Positions 16,925-27,186 of a stretch of DNA of 64,000 nucleotides are shown in pieces. The stretch comes from Flavobacterium enshiense DK69 (GTDB taxonomy: Bacteria > Bacteroidota > Bacteroidia > Flavobacteriales > Flavobacteriaceae). A program made the position numbers and the translations under genes. Position 1 is the stretch's first letter, and each line of letters opens with the position of its first letter. The notes below the pieces were generated by a model. The model ran no database searches, had not been told where the DNA came from, and saw only the letters and a program-made list of their open reading frames with translations. The stretch covers positions 124,001 through 188,000 of the forward strand of contig NZ_AVCS01000006.1 of NCBI RefSeq assembly GCF_000498495.1, written 5' to 3'.

Positions 16925-17692
16925 TTAGTTGTAAACTCTTACTTTTATTGTGTCTTCAGCACCGCCAAATCCTATACTGGTTACTTTGGTAGGGCCATCA
17001 AAAATTTCTGCGAAAAAGTGGATGGAGTGTGTTCCGGGCGGGACAGTGGTGTATCCGTGGCCATTTGTAAATGAATAACCTAAAATTCCCTGATTTGCGG
17101 ATGCGTATGACTGGGCATTCAAGCCAAATCTTTTAGAAGCTTCCACTGCATCTAAGCCGTCGTTATTAATATCGATGCAAAAGTAGATTTTGAATACCCT
17201 TGAAGAAATATCATAAAAAGGAATAAGGTTTGCTAAGCCTAAGTTTAAATCTCCCATAGAAATCAGAGAGGAGATGCAATATTTTACTTCAACTAAAGCG
17301 CTTCCGGGAGCTGTAAAGTTTACCTTTTTAATTAATCCGGTGCTGTATGTGTCGAGAGCAGGACTTGTTACAATATTACCAAAATTTAAAGGGCCGTTAG
17401 GGATAAAATCAGGTAACGTAAGTAAAAAATTGATTGGAGCCACTGCTCCTCCTGATGTAGTGCCATTATTAATGGAAGGATTTAAGGTTACATCACCAAG
17501 CGCGTTTACATAGGCTAATGCTGGTTTTATGCCGTCATTATGCGCTGGGTTGTTGACAGCACTAAGGCTTTCAATTCTAATTGTTGAAGTGTTTCCAGCG
17601 ACATGTAGGTCGGCTAGAGGATTGGCTGTTCCTATTCCTACTTGTGAATACATCACGGCAGGAATGATTGCTAAAAGTAATAGTATTTTCAT
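16925..17692 (-). CDS. Secreted protein, paralogue 2 of 3
   Basis: 255 residues. It has a signal peptide (about 1-16), then QVGIGTANPLADLHVAG, the same N-terminal module as its two neighbours, and LAYVNALGDVTLNP. The C-terminal part has VPPGTHSIHFFAEIF followed by a final strand ending TIKVRVYN. The middle is unlike the others, so the trio shares ends and differs in the centre. No cysteine pattern, catalytic motif or T9SS tail is seen. It lies 14 bp after paralogue 3 and 11 bp before paralogue 1, so they are cotranscribed. Confidence 0.75.
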   Translation of the reverse strand: MKILLLLAIIPAVMYSQVGIGTANPLADLHVAGNTSTIRIESLSAVNNPAHNDGIKPALAYVNALGDVTLNPSINNGTTSGGAVAPINFLLTLPDFIPNGPLNFGNIVTSPALDTYSTGLIKKVNFTAPGSALVEVKYCISSLISMGDLNLGLANLIPFYDISSRVFKIYFCIDINNDGLDAVEASKRFGLNAQSYASANQGILGYSFTNGHGYTTVPPGTHSIHFFAEIFDGPTKVTSIGFGGAEDTIKVRVYN

Positions 17693-17706
17693 GGTTAATT
17701 GGGGTT

Positions 17707-18462
17707 TTAATATAATCTCATGAATACTGAATCTGTATCTATGGCCATTTTAACATAGGTATACATGGCAGGCAAGTTTGAAGATACTTCGGCTTTTAAT
17801 TGAAGCGTGTGCGTTCCTGGTGTAAGCTGAACATAGGTGGTGCTTGAATTGTAGAGGTTTCCAACGGCTCCCAGTCGGTCTATTGCTGTATATGGCAATG
17901 GGTTTTTGGTGTTGTTGTTCATGTAGTTTCTTGAAGCCTGACCGTATTTTCTCGGAAGGTTGTCTACTGTGTAGTAGGTAGATACACGTCTGGCGCCACC
18001 ATCTCGAATCATGGTAAGAACTCCTGATGCTTCCTTTTCATATACTTGAAAGCTAACGCTGTATTTTACCTCAAGAATGGCAGCTCTTGGAACGGTAAGC
18101 GTATAGGTGAAGATAGTTGCATCGACTTTTCCGTCGGCATCGGCTGGAAACATCCTGATGTTACATGCTGGAATTATTGCATGATCAATGGCGTCCACTC
18201 CATCACTATTGATGGTGCTGCCTAACTTTAAGGTCAGGATGCCGTTGTGGTCTACATAAAGCGGATAAGTAGCGGTAGGGGTTACGTTTCCACCATTGGT
18301 TGTGTTGTTGTCTTTGTCAAGACTTTCAACACGAAGCGTTCCAACGGTTTTGTCTAAGTGAAGTTTTTGTTGAGGGTTTGTTGTTCCTATCCCAACAGCG
18401 TTGCTTTGGGCTTGTGAGGAAAAACAAAGGAGCAATGTGGTAATCAAGTAGGCGTTTCTCAT
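17707..18462 (-). CDS. Secreted protein, paralogue 3 of 3
   Basis: 251 residues and the first gene of the trio. After a signal peptide (about 1-18, ending AQS) it carries NAVGIGTTNPQQKLHLDK, then LRVESLD and LYVDHNGILTLKLG. The C-terminal half includes LTPGTHTLQLKAEVS and ends VFMRLY. The shared head and PGT strand show common descent with the next two genes by tandem duplication. The long AT-rich gap upstream presumably holds the promoter. Function unknown. Confidence 0.75.
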   Translation of the reverse strand: MRNAYLITTLLLCFSSQAQSNAVGIGTTNPQQKLHLDKTVGTLRVESLDKDNNTTNGGNVTPTATYPLYVDHNGILTLKLGSTINSDGVDAIDHAIIPACNIRMFPADADGKVDATIFTYTLTVPRAAILEVKYSVSFQVYEKEASGVLTMIRDGGARRVSTYYTVDNLPRKYGQASRNYMNNNTKNPLPYTAIDRLGAVGNLYNSSTTYVQLTPGTHTLQLKAEVSSNLPAMYTYVKMAIDTDSVFMRLY

Positions 18463-18878
18463 GCTCTTCAGGTTTTTAGGGGTTAATAATTGGGGGTGTT
18501 TTTATTAGATGCAAATTAATCCATGTGGTTGCGTTATGTTTTAAATAAATATTAATTTTCCTTTAATTGTGAGTTGTATTATAGCTTTTTGCTTAAAAAT
18601 AACAATAAATTATTTTATTTATTGACAATATAAAAAATATAACTTTTTTACTACAATTTGTTGTGATTAAGAGTGAAAACACAAAAGAGCTTTTGTTTTT
18701 TTAACAAAAAACTGTAATACAAATATGAATAAAAAATCAGAGTAGATCCTAGTGTTTGTAGTGTTTTATTGTCACAAATCGCATTTATTTTTTTAAATTA
18801 TTTGCAATAGTTTAATGAGTTTTTTAAAAAATGATGTTTTTCCGCTATCTTGCTTTTATGTGATAAATATGTGTGAAT

Positions 18879-18908
18879 AAAAAAGCAATCTCGAAGGATT
18901 GCTTTTTT
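18879..18908. terminator. Orphan bidirectional terminator
   Basis: AAAAAAGCAATC / GATTGCTTTTTT arms of 12 bp enclose a 6-nt loop with T-runs both ways. No annotated gene ends at it. Confidence 0.8.
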
Positions 18909-19244
18909 ATTGAGTAAAATTTTGTTTAGTCGTAGTATTGTGAAATAATCAGCACTTAAATTTGTTAATCATGCAAAATTGTTCGAAATGTTAGTTGCTG
19001 TTACTTTAAGCCTGCTAAGTAAAGTGGAAGGGTGCTATATAAGATTCATGGCTTTTATGTACAATTTCTTTTCTGAAGGATGTTGTAAAGCACGCTTCAA
19101 ATATCTCTTTTGATGAGTTATAATGTGTTAAATTGTTGCAAGTAAGGTTGGTGCAAATGTGTGCGTAGAAAATTTGTGCTTGTTGTGAAGCGTGAAGCTT
19201 AAAAAAGAACATGTTTTATAATTTTCAATGTTATTAATTAATAG

Positions 19245-19252
19245 TATTTTTG
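19245..19252 (+). promoter_or_regulatory. Candidate -7 box for hemH
   Basis: TATTTTTG ends 10 bp before the hemH ATG. If used, the mRNA would be almost leaderless. The -33 element is unclear. Confidence 0.35.
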
Positions 19253-19262
19253 AAAAAAAATT

Positions 19263-20288
19263 ATGATGAAGGGAGTATTACTGGTAAATCTCGGTTCGCC
19301 TGAAAGTCCGGAGCCAAAAGATGTCAAGCCGTATTTAGATGAGTTTTTAATGGACAAATACGTAATAGATGTGCCTTATTTATTACGTGCTTTTTTGGTT
19401 CGCGGAATCATTTTGAGGAAACGCCCTGAAAGTGCTGCAGAAGCCTATCGGAAAATATGGTGGAAAGAAGGCTCCCCGCTCATTGTCCTTTCCAAAAGAA
19501 TGCATGAAAAAGTAATGGAAAAAAGCGAATTGCCTGTTTCTTTGGCCATGCGCTATGGAAAACCGTCAATTGAAGCCGGATTACAGGAATTGTATGATCA
19601 AGGTGTGAGGGATGTGTTGCTTTTGCCATTATACCCACAGTATGCCATGGCTTCGACCTTAACCATTTTGGTTTTGACGGAAGAAATCCGAAAAGAGAAG
19701 TTTCCGGATATGAAAATTACGGATGTACCGGCTTTTTACAATAAACCCGATTACATTAAGGCGCTTTCTGATTCCATAAAAAATTATTTAGGAGATTTCG
19801 ATTACGATAAACTTGTGTTTTCTTACCACGGGATTCCCGAAAGACATGTCCGCAAAACGGATCCTACTAAAAAGCATAAAAAATTTGTGACGGATGAAAT
19901 GTGTTGTGAAGTGGGAACCCCGGAAGCAGAATTCTGTTACCGTACTCATTGTTACGAAACGACACGTTTGGTGGTGGAGCAGCTCCAGATTCCAAAAGAC
20001 AAATATTATGTTACTTTCCAATCCCGTCTGGCTGGCGATAAGTGGCTTGAACCATATACCGATGTTGTTTTAAACGATTATCCAAAGCATGGAATTAAAA
20101 AAGTAGCGGTAGTGACTCCTGCTTTTGTAACCGACTGTCTGGAGACACTGGAGGAAATCGCCATGCGTGCCAATGAAGAATTTATCGAAAACGGAGGAGA
20201 ATCTTTCTTGACGATTCCGTGTCTGAACGATGACGAACAGTGGTGTCAGGTGGTGGCCACATGGATTAACGACTGGGCTAAAAATTAA
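19263..20288 (+). CDS. hemH: Ferrochelatase
   Basis: 341 residues. Inserts Fe(II) into protoporphyrin IX, the last step of haem synthesis. The metal-site histidine is H189 in VFSYHGIPERH, and the conserved glutamate lies in CLETLEEI. N-terminal GVLLVNLGSPESP is the family signature. Translation could begin at either of two adjacent ATG codons. It is followed 2 bp later by hemJ. The gene is separated from the rest of the hem genes by the regulator and the secreted-protein trio. Confidence 0.96.
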   Translation: MMKGVLLVNLGSPESPEPKDVKPYLDEFLMDKYVIDVPYLLRAFLVRGIILRKRPESAAEAYRKIWWKEGSPLIVLSKRMHEKVMEKSELPVSLAMRYGKPSIEAGLQELYDQGVRDVLLLPLYPQYAMASTLTILVLTEEIRKEKFPDMKITDVPAFYNKPDYIKALSDSIKNYLGDFDYDKLVFSYHGIPERHVRKTDPTKKHKKFVTDEMCCEVGTPEAEFCYRTHCYETTRLVVEQLQIPKDKYYVTFQSRLAGDKWLEPYTDVVLNDYPKHGIKKVAVVTPAFVTDCLETLEEIAMRANEEFIENGGESFLTIPCLNDDEQWCQVVATWINDWAKN

Positions 20289-20290
20289 TC

Positions 20291-20848
20291 ATGGACGCAT
20301 ACTATGACTACATAAAATCCCTGCATCTGATCTTTGTGATCTCTTGGTTTGCAGGGCTTTTTTACATCGTAAGGCTGTTTGTTTATCATGCCGAGGCTAA
20401 GGCAAAATCGCAACCGGAACAGGACATTCTGATAAAACAATACCAGCTAATGTCTTATCGTTTATGGTACATCATCACCTGGCCATCCGCAATCCTGGCG
20501 AGTATTTTTGCGTTTTTGATGTTGTTCGGGACCACTCCCGGAGATACTTGGCTGCATACGTCATGGATGCACGTGAAATTAGGATTCGTTTTCTTATTAT
20601 ATTTATATCACCTGAAATGCCATCAGATTTTCCTGCAATTGCAGCGGAACGAAGTGAAACATTCTTCCGGTTTTTTCCGATTGTGGAATGAAGGTGCAAC
20701 CCTGATTCTTTTTGCAGTGGTTTTTCTGGTGATATTAAAAGATGCTTTCAATTGGGTGTATGGCGTAATTGGGATTTTTCTTTTTTCGTTTATACTTATG
20801 CTTGGATACAAATTCTATAAGAAAGTGAGAGAAAAAAACGAGTCTTAG
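20291..20848 (+). CDS. hemJ: HemJ-type protoporphyrinogen IX oxidase
   Basis: 185-residue inner-membrane protein with four or five helices, of the HemJ (UPF0093, CopD-like) family. It oxidises protoporphyrinogen IX to protoporphyrin IX. H12 in the first helix and K96 (HVKLGFVF) are good candidates for the conserved haem-ligand and functional residues of the family. Being immediately downstream of hemH, it supplies the step missing from the main operon, where no hemG or hemY is seen. Confidence 0.88.
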   Translation: MDAYYDYIKSLHLIFVISWFAGLFYIVRLFVYHAEAKAKSQPEQDILIKQYQLMSYRLWYIITWPSAILASIFAFLMLFGTTPGDTWLHTSWMHVKLGFVFLLYLYHLKCHQIFLQLQRNEVKHSSGFFRLWNEGATLILFAVVFLVILKDAFNWVYGVIGIFLFSFILMLGYKFYKKVREKNES

Positions 20849-20851
20849 GCT

Positions 20852-22324
20852 ATGGCGAAACCGATTAAAATAACGCAGTTGTCCCTTCGATTACGAATCT
20901 TTCTGTCGATGGTATTTCTAACTTTGATTGCGTCGGTTTTGATTGCTGCGGTTTCGATTTATCAGTTTAAGAAGGAAGCCCTCGATTACCATCAGGACCG
21001 TCTGGAGCGTAAGGAAGATGCTATTACAGAGCATATTAATTACATTCTTTCCACTACAACTTATCCGCTTACCACCAAAAACCTCCCGCTGATTTTTAAG
21101 GAAAAGATCTATGAATTGGCCAATATTCACAGTCTTGAAATCAATATTTACGATTTAAACGGGAAGCTTCTTATTTCTTCAAAAGGGGCTTTTTCAATCG
21201 ATAAAGTGGCCAAACCTATTCAGCCCATTGTTCTTAAAATAATGCAATCGTCCACCAATAAGCGTTTTGTGGATTTGCAGATGATCAACGACCAAAAATA
21301 CCGTTCTGCCTACAGCTATTTAAAAGATACCAAATTCAAGCCGCTGGGAATCTTAAACCTCCCGTATGTGGAGGAGACTACTTTTTATCAGAACGAGCTC
21401 CGGAATTTCCTTATGCGCTTCGGACAGGTATATTTGTTCATGTTGCTGATTTCTTTCGTAATTGCTTATTTCCTTTCGAGTTACATTACCAAATCCCTGC
21501 AAACCATCAGTGATAAAATCCGTGAAACGCAACTGAATAAAAAGAACGAGAAAATCCAATTACTGTCTACCAGTCATGAAATTAAATCATTGGTCGATGC
21601 TTATAACGGCATGGTGGACAAACTGGAAGAAAGTGCGGTCTTGTTAGCGCAAAGCGAAAGGGAGGAAGCCTGGCGTGAAATGGCTAAACAGGTGGCGCAC
21701 GAAATCAAAAATCCGTTGACACCGATGCGTCTGACGGTGCAGAGTTTTCAGCGAAAATTCGATCCGAACGATCCGAATGTCTACCAGAAAATGGACGATT
21801 ATTCGAAGACACTGATTCAGCAAATCGACACGATGAGTTCGGTGGCATCGGCGTTTTCCAATTTTGCATCGCTTCCGGCACAGCAGAATGAAACGTTGAA
21901 TATTGTGTATGTCGTTCAGTTGGCATTGGATATTTTCAACGAACATTTTATCCATTTCTCAGCTGAGGAAGAGGAAATCATCACGAAAGTTGATCGTACG
22001 CAGGTAATCAGGATCATCACGAATCTGGTTAAGAACGCCATAGAGGCCATTCCCGAAGAAGAGACCAATCCGTTTGTTTTGGTTAAGGTCTTCCGTGAAA
22101 ATGATACAGCAAAAATTGTGGTAAAAGACAACGGAAAAGGCATCAGTATTGAAAATAAAAATCGTATTTTCGAACCTAAATTCACGACCAAAACCAGCGG
22201 TATGGGATTGGGTCTTGGAATCATAAAAAACATCGTGGAAAGTTACCACGGAACCATTATATTAGAGAGTGAATTAGGCGTTGGAACCGAATTTACGGTA
22301 ACACTTCCCATAATAAACATTTAA
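20852..22324 (+). CDS. Membrane sensor histidine kinase (NtrY-like)
   Basis: 490 residues. Transmembrane helices at about 17-37 and 190-210 bracket an extracytoplasmic sensor domain. Then come a HAMP linker (about 212-265), a dimerisation/phosphoacceptor helix with H283 (VAHEIKNPLTPMRL), and a HATPase domain with N box (NLVKNAIEAIP), G1 (DNGKGIS) and G2 (GMGLGLGIIK). The HEIKNPLTP form is typical of NtrY-type kinases. No response regulator is adjacent. It starts 3 bp after hemJ, so it is probably expressed with hemH-hemJ. The signal is unknown. Confidence 0.93.
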   Translation: MAKPIKITQLSLRLRIFLSMVFLTLIASVLIAAVSIYQFKKEALDYHQDRLERKEDAITEHINYILSTTTYPLTTKNLPLIFKEKIYELANIHSLEINIYDLNGKLLISSKGAFSIDKVAKPIQPIVLKIMQSSTNKRFVDLQMINDQKYRSAYSYLKDTKFKPLGILNLPYVEETTFYQNELRNFLMRFGQVYLFMLLISFVIAYFLSSYITKSLQTISDKIRETQLNKKNEKIQLLSTSHEIKSLVDAYNGMVDKLEESAVLLAQSEREEAWREMAKQVAHEIKNPLTPMRLTVQSFQRKFDPNDPNVYQKMDDYSKTLIQQIDTMSSVASAFSNFASLPAQQNETLNIVYVVQLALDIFNEHFIHFSAEEEEIITKVDRTQVIRIITNLVKNAIEAIPEEETNPFVLVKVFRENDTAKIVVKDNGKGISIENKNRIFEPKFTTKTSGMGLGLGIIKNIVESYHGTIILESELGVGTEFTVTLPIINI

Positions 22325-22328
22325 AAGA

Positions 22329-23111
22329 ATGAACTACGAAAACATTTTAATCGAAAGAGAAAATGGAATTGCGGTTATCACTATTAACCGTCCTACAAAG
22401 TTAAATGCGTTAAATAAAGCGACTATCGAAGAATTGCATGCTGCCTTTAAGGCAGAAAATGAAGAGGCATCGACTAAAGTAATTATCGTAACCGGAAGCG
22501 GTGAAAAAGCGTTTGTTGCCGGAGCTGATATTTCCGAGTTTGCCAGTTTTTCGGTAGAACAGGGTTCACAATTAGCAGCAAATGGTCAGGAATTATTGTT
22601 CGATTTCGTTCAGAATTTATCAACTCCAGTAATTGCAGCCGTAAACGGATTTGCTTTGGGAGGCGGATTGGAACTGGCCATGGCGGCACACTTTAGGGTA
22701 GCTTCCGATAACGCTAAGATGGGATTGCCGGAAGTGACTTTAGGAGTAATCCCGGGTTACGGAGGGACACAGCGTTTACCACAATTAGTAGGTAAAGGTC
22801 GTGCCATGGAAATGATTATGACTGCCGGTATGATCGACGCTCCGGCTGCATTGAACTACGGATTGGTAAACCATGTGGTTGCGCAGGCAGAATTGCTTGA
22901 TTTTGCAAAAGGGATCGCTGCGAAAATTGCCAAAAATTCAAGCGTGGCTATCGCAAAAGCGATCAAAGTAATAAATGATAATTATGTTGACGGTGTTAAC
23001 GGTTTCCAATCGGAAATCAGAGCATTCGGAGAAAGTTTCGGAACTGAGGACTTCAGAGAGGGGACAACAGCATTTTTAGAAAAAAGAAAAGCTGAATTCC
23101 CCGGAAAATAA
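22329..23111 (+). CDS. Enoyl-CoA hydratase/isomerase family protein
   Basis: 260 residues of the crotonase fold. The oxyanion-hole segment GADISEF and NGFALGGGLELAMA are visible. The two usual catalytic glutamates lie in GGGLELAM and GLPEVTLGVIPGYGGTQRLP. Both are present, consistent with true hydratase activity on short-chain enoyl-CoA such as crotonyl-CoA. Four bp separate it from the kinase gene, and a terminator follows. The exact chain-length preference cannot be read. Confidence 0.92.
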   Translation: MNYENILIERENGIAVITINRPTKLNALNKATIEELHAAFKAENEEASTKVIIVTGSGEKAFVAGADISEFASFSVEQGSQLAANGQELLFDFVQNLSTPVIAAVNGFALGGGLELAMAAHFRVASDNAKMGLPEVTLGVIPGYGGTQRLPQLVGKGRAMEMIMTAGMIDAPAALNYGLVNHVVAQAELLDFAKGIAAKIAKNSSVAIAKAIKVINDNYVDGVNGFQSEIRAFGESFGTEDFREGTTAFLEKRKAEFPGK

Positions 23112-23117
23112 TTGTCT

Positions 23118-23150
23118 AAGCGAACCTATATGTGTTCGCTTTTTTATTTT
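23118..23150 (+). terminator. Terminator after the enoyl-CoA hydratase gene
   Basis: AAGCGAAC/GTTCGCTT stem followed by TTTTTATTTT ends the rightward hemH-to-hydratase run. Confidence 0.75.
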
Positions 23151-23166
23151 ATTGAACATCAACTAA

Positions 23167-24525
<1,359 letters not shown>

Positions 24526-24546
24526 TTAGTTTACAATCATATTAAT

Positions 24547-24590
24547 AAAAAAACGGTCATCAGTTATAGAATTGATGACCGTTTTTATTT
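24547..24590. terminator. Bidirectional terminator between gdhA and the HD hydrolase
   Basis: AAACGGTCATCA/TGATGACCGTTT arms of 12 bp with T-runs on both strands. The HD-hydrolase gene converges on it from the right. Confidence 0.85.
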
Positions 24591-24607
24591 TCTGTCCGCT
24601 GCAATTA

Positions 24608-24635
24608 AATACTAAATACTGAACGCTGAATATTG
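24608..24635. repeat. Heptameric tandem repeat E (4 units)
   Basis: AATACTA, AATACTG, AACGCTG and AATATTG are in perfect phase just past the stop of the HD-hydrolase gene. The reverse complement (CAGYRTT-like units) resembles repeat D in the haem operon. Confidence 0.65.
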
Positions 24636-24639
24636 GTGA

Positions 24640-25284
24640 CTATCTCTCCCCTTCCCACTCCGCATAAAACTCTGCTAAAAAACCTTGCATATACGCATGT
24701 CTTTGTTCAGCGAGTCTCTTTCCGGTTTCGGTGTTCATTTTGTCTTTTAACAACAGTAGTTTTTCGTAAAAATGGTTTAGTGTTGGCGCTTCGCTGTTTT
24801 TGTATTCGTCCTTACTCATTCCAAGTTTAGGTTGAATGTTTGGGTTGTATAAAGGTCGGTTTTTGAATCCACCATAATTGAAGGTACGCGCAATGCCAAT
24901 AGCACCCAACGCGTCCAATCGGTCGGCATCTTGAACGATATCCAATTCTTTGGAATGAAATTCCTTTTCAAAATTGCCGCCTTTAAACGAAATGTTGTCA
25001 ATAATGTGAATCACATGTACGATAACGGCTTTCTCCGCATTTTGACTTTCTAAAAATGCACGGGCAGTTTTAGGGCCAATACTTTCATCGCCGTCGTGAA
25101 ATTTACTGTCAGCAATATCATGGAGCAATGCGCCTAATTTTACCACGGTCAAATCACAATCTTCGTCTTGGGCTATCAGAAGCGCGTTTTTGTAAACACG
25201 TTGGGTATGAAACCAGTCGTGGCCTCCTTCGGCATTTTCGAGTTGCTGTTTTACAAATTGGATGGTGCTGTCTATCAGTGTCAT
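24640..25284 (-). CDS. HD-domain phosphohydrolase
   Basis: 214 residues. The HD-superfamily metal ligands are visible in order: HDWFHTQRVY near residue 21, LLHDIADSKFHDGDE near 70, and a later DADRLDALGAIG that includes the final aspartate. This resembles the YedJ-type stand-alone phosphohydrolases thought to act on nucleotides. The substrate is unknown. It is monocistronic. Confidence 0.87.
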   Translation of the reverse strand: MTLIDSTIQFVKQQLENAEGGHDWFHTQRVYKNALLIAQDEDCDLTVVKLGALLHDIADSKFHDGDESIGPKTARAFLESQNAEKAVIVHVIHIIDNISFKGGNFEKEFHSKELDIVQDADRLDALGAIGIARTFNYGGFKNRPLYNPNIQPKLGMSKDEYKNSEAPTLNHFYEKLLLLKDKMNTETGKRLAEQRHAYMQGFLAEFYAEWEGER

Positions 25285-25297
25285 TGCTTTAAGGATT

Positions 25298-25330
25298 AAA
25301 AAAATCCTTTCGGTTGGGAAAGGATTTTTT
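25298..25330 (-). terminator. Terminator after the desaturase/plsC pair
   Basis: AAAATCCTTTC-N-GAAAGGATTTT hairpin, T-rich on the minus strand, 35 bp past the desaturase stop and just outside the start of the HD gene. Confidence 0.8.
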
Positions 25331-25364
25331 GTTCTATTTTCTTTATTCTATACTGTCAAAGAGA

Positions 25365-26363
25365 TTATTTTACCAAAGCCGGTGTTACCCATTTGAAGAT
25401 TTTCTCTTCGGTAGGAACTACCATACGTTCTGCGATTCGGGTCATTCTTGCAGGCAATTTCAACAGATAATCACGTGCTTTTTCGGCTTCATCCGTAAGG
25501 TTGGTGATTTTGTCGATTTGCCATTTCTCGTTTAATTTTTCAAGGATTTCAATATAATCCATTGCAGTATAAACCCCGATGCGCTGTGCGGATTCTGAGA
25601 ATTTCTCAAACGCCGTTCCAATGCTTTCTCCGGATTCACGGATCAAGTTGGCCGGCATAGTGATTTTTTGTCTCATCATATATTCGAAGGCCAGCATCAT
25701 CTGACTCGGATCCACTTTGAAGATGCGATCCACGAATTCGCTGTATGCTAAATGGTGGCGCATTTCGTCTCCGGCAATAATCTTACAGATTTTAGACAGT
25801 TTTTTATCACCGTATTTTTTAGCCAATTGTGCTACGCGATTGTGGGAAATGTAGGTTGCCAATTCCTGAAAACTGGTAAACACGAAGTTTTTATATGGAT
25901 CACGGTCGGTTCCCGGATCGAAACCGTCGTTAATCAAATGCTGTGTAGTCATTTCTACTTCACGCATGTTCACGCGGCCTGATAAATACAGGTATTTGTT
26001 CAGTAAGTCACCATGGCGGTTTTCTTCACCGGTCCAGTGACGTAACCATTTTGCCCAGCCGTTATCTCCGTGTGGCGTTTTTTGATTTACGCCTTCAACA
26101 TCCATTAACCAGGATTCATAGGTAGGGAGGGCTTCTTCCGTGATGGTATCGCCAACAAGAACTACCCAGAAATCATAGGGTAAATCTTTGGCTAACTCAC
26201 GTAATTCGGTAACTTCGTCCAGGAAAGTATCTTTTTCTGAATTCGGCAATAAATCGGTCGGCTGCCAAATTTGTTCAACCGGGATAAGATAGTTTTCTAC
26301 GAAAGTGTCTATATCCTTTTCCAGAAATTGCATCACTTCCAGACGCACATTTTGTACTGACAT
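25365..26363 (-). CDS. Acyl-ACP desaturase (soluble di-iron type)
   Basis: 332 residues. Introduces a cis double bond into a saturated acyl chain carried on ACP, setting membrane fluidity. The two di-iron ExxRH motifs are clear: E114-NRH117 (TGEENRHGD) and E200-MRH203 (GDEMRHH). Further upstream EEALPTYESW fits the conserved helix. These plant-stearoyl-ACP-desaturase-like enzymes are frequent in aerobic Flavobacteria. It follows plsC by 4 bp, so desaturation and lipid assembly are coordinated. Confidence 0.93.
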   Translation of the reverse strand: MSVQNVRLEVMQFLEKDIDTFVENYLIPVEQIWQPTDLLPNSEKDTFLDEVTELRELAKDLPYDFWVVLVGDTITEEALPTYESWLMDVEGVNQKTPHGDNGWAKWLRHWTGEENRHGDLLNKYLYLSGRVNMREVEMTTQHLINDGFDPGTDRDPYKNFVFTSFQELATYISHNRVAQLAKKYGDKKLSKICKIIAGDEMRHHLAYSEFVDRIFKVDPSQMMLAFEYMMRQKITMPANLIRESGESIGTAFEKFSESAQRIGVYTAMDYIEILEKLNEKWQIDKITNLTDEAEKARDYLLKLPARMTRIAERMVVPTEEKIFKWVTPALVK

Positions 26364-26367
26364 AACT

Positions 26368-27102
26368 TTATTTTTTTATTCCTTGAACCACTGCATTTTC
26401 TGTCTTCTCCATTAGTTCTGCAAAAGGATGGTCTTTAACAGCTATAGGTTCATGAATGGTGAATTGTAATCGGTTGCCCAATCCCATCGGAAATTTTCCG
26501 TAGCGGAGCATTTTCCAGGAATGGTTTATTGTTACAGGTACGATATACGCTGATGGCGCATAGCGACACAAAATTTTTATTCCATTTTCCGAAAAACGTT
26601 TCGGAACCCCGTTTCTGCTTCGTGTCCCTTCTGGGAAAATTACGGCAGAACGACGGTGTTTTTCTATATATTCGCCTAAACCTTTAATTACGGGTAAGGC
26701 TTGTTTAGGGTCTTTTCTGTCGATTAAGACAGAACCTCCGTGACGCAGGTTGTATGATACGCTTGGTATTCCTTTGCCCAGTTCTTTTTTGCTGACAAAT
26801 TTCGGATGTGAACGGCGTAAATACCAGATCATCCCGATAATATCATACAAACTCTGATGGTTGGCTACAAAGATAACCGGAGCGTTTTTCGGAATCAAAT
26901 CTATATTCTTAACATGATAAGTGGTTCCCAAAATATTGGTACACTTTACAAGTAAAAAGTTCAGATAATCGACACTTTTCTTGTGTGCCTGATAACCAAA
27001 TAAATTTAAACATATCCATTGTATAGGGTGAAAAATCACCAGGCATAACACAAAAGCCACATAGAAAACAACAGATATTGGATACGATATTAATTTTTGC
27101 AT
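26368..27102 (-). CDS. plsC: 1-acyl-sn-glycerol-3-phosphate acyltransferase
   Basis: 244 residues with an N-terminal membrane segment (about 6-30). The acyltransferase boxes are in order: block I VANHQSLYDIIG (NHx4D), block II GSVLIDRKD, block III FPEGTRSR and a proline-containing block IV (IVPVTINHSW). It acylates lysophosphatidate to phosphatidate at the cytoplasmic membrane. It is the first gene of a two-gene operon with the acyl-ACP desaturase. Confidence 0.93.
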   Translation of the reverse strand: MQKLISYPISVVFYVAFVLCLVIFHPIQWICLNLFGYQAHKKSVDYLNFLLVKCTNILGTTYHVKNIDLIPKNAPVIFVANHQSLYDIIGMIWYLRRSHPKFVSKKELGKGIPSVSYNLRHGGSVLIDRKDPKQALPVIKGLGEYIEKHRRSAVIFPEGTRSRNGVPKRFSENGIKILCRYAPSAYIVPVTINHSWKMLRYGKFPMGLGNRLQFTIHEPIAVKDHPFAELMEKTENAVVQGIKK

Positions 27103-27138
27103 TTATCGTGGTATTTGCTACAAAGATAAGGCATTAAA

Positions 27139-27163
27139 TAAAAAAACCACGTTAAAACGTGGC
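27139..27163 (-). terminator. Terminator after the bacilliredoxin gene
   Basis: CCACGTT-AA-AACGTGG hairpin followed by TTTTTTTATTT on the minus strand, 23 bp past the stop. Confidence 0.8.
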
Positions 27164-27186
27164 TTCAATTGTGATTTTTTTACGTA

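Larger units (their letters stand above)
18463..19262. other. 800-bp AT-rich intergenic region with an orphan terminator
   Basis: No convincing gene is seen on either strand. It is strongly AT-rich, with homopolymer runs, and lies between the start of the secreted-protein operon and hemH. It contains a strong hairpin terminator at 18879-18908 that ends no annotated gene, so a small RNA on either side is possible. A 65-codon minus-strand frame at 19015-19212 has no recognisable features. Confidence 0.6.

Noticed and set aside
19015..19212. 65-codon minus-strand frame in the gap before hemH.
   Set aside because: No signal peptide, domain or coding character, and a composition like the surrounding AT-rich DNA. 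Only the orphan terminator to its left hints at a transcript.
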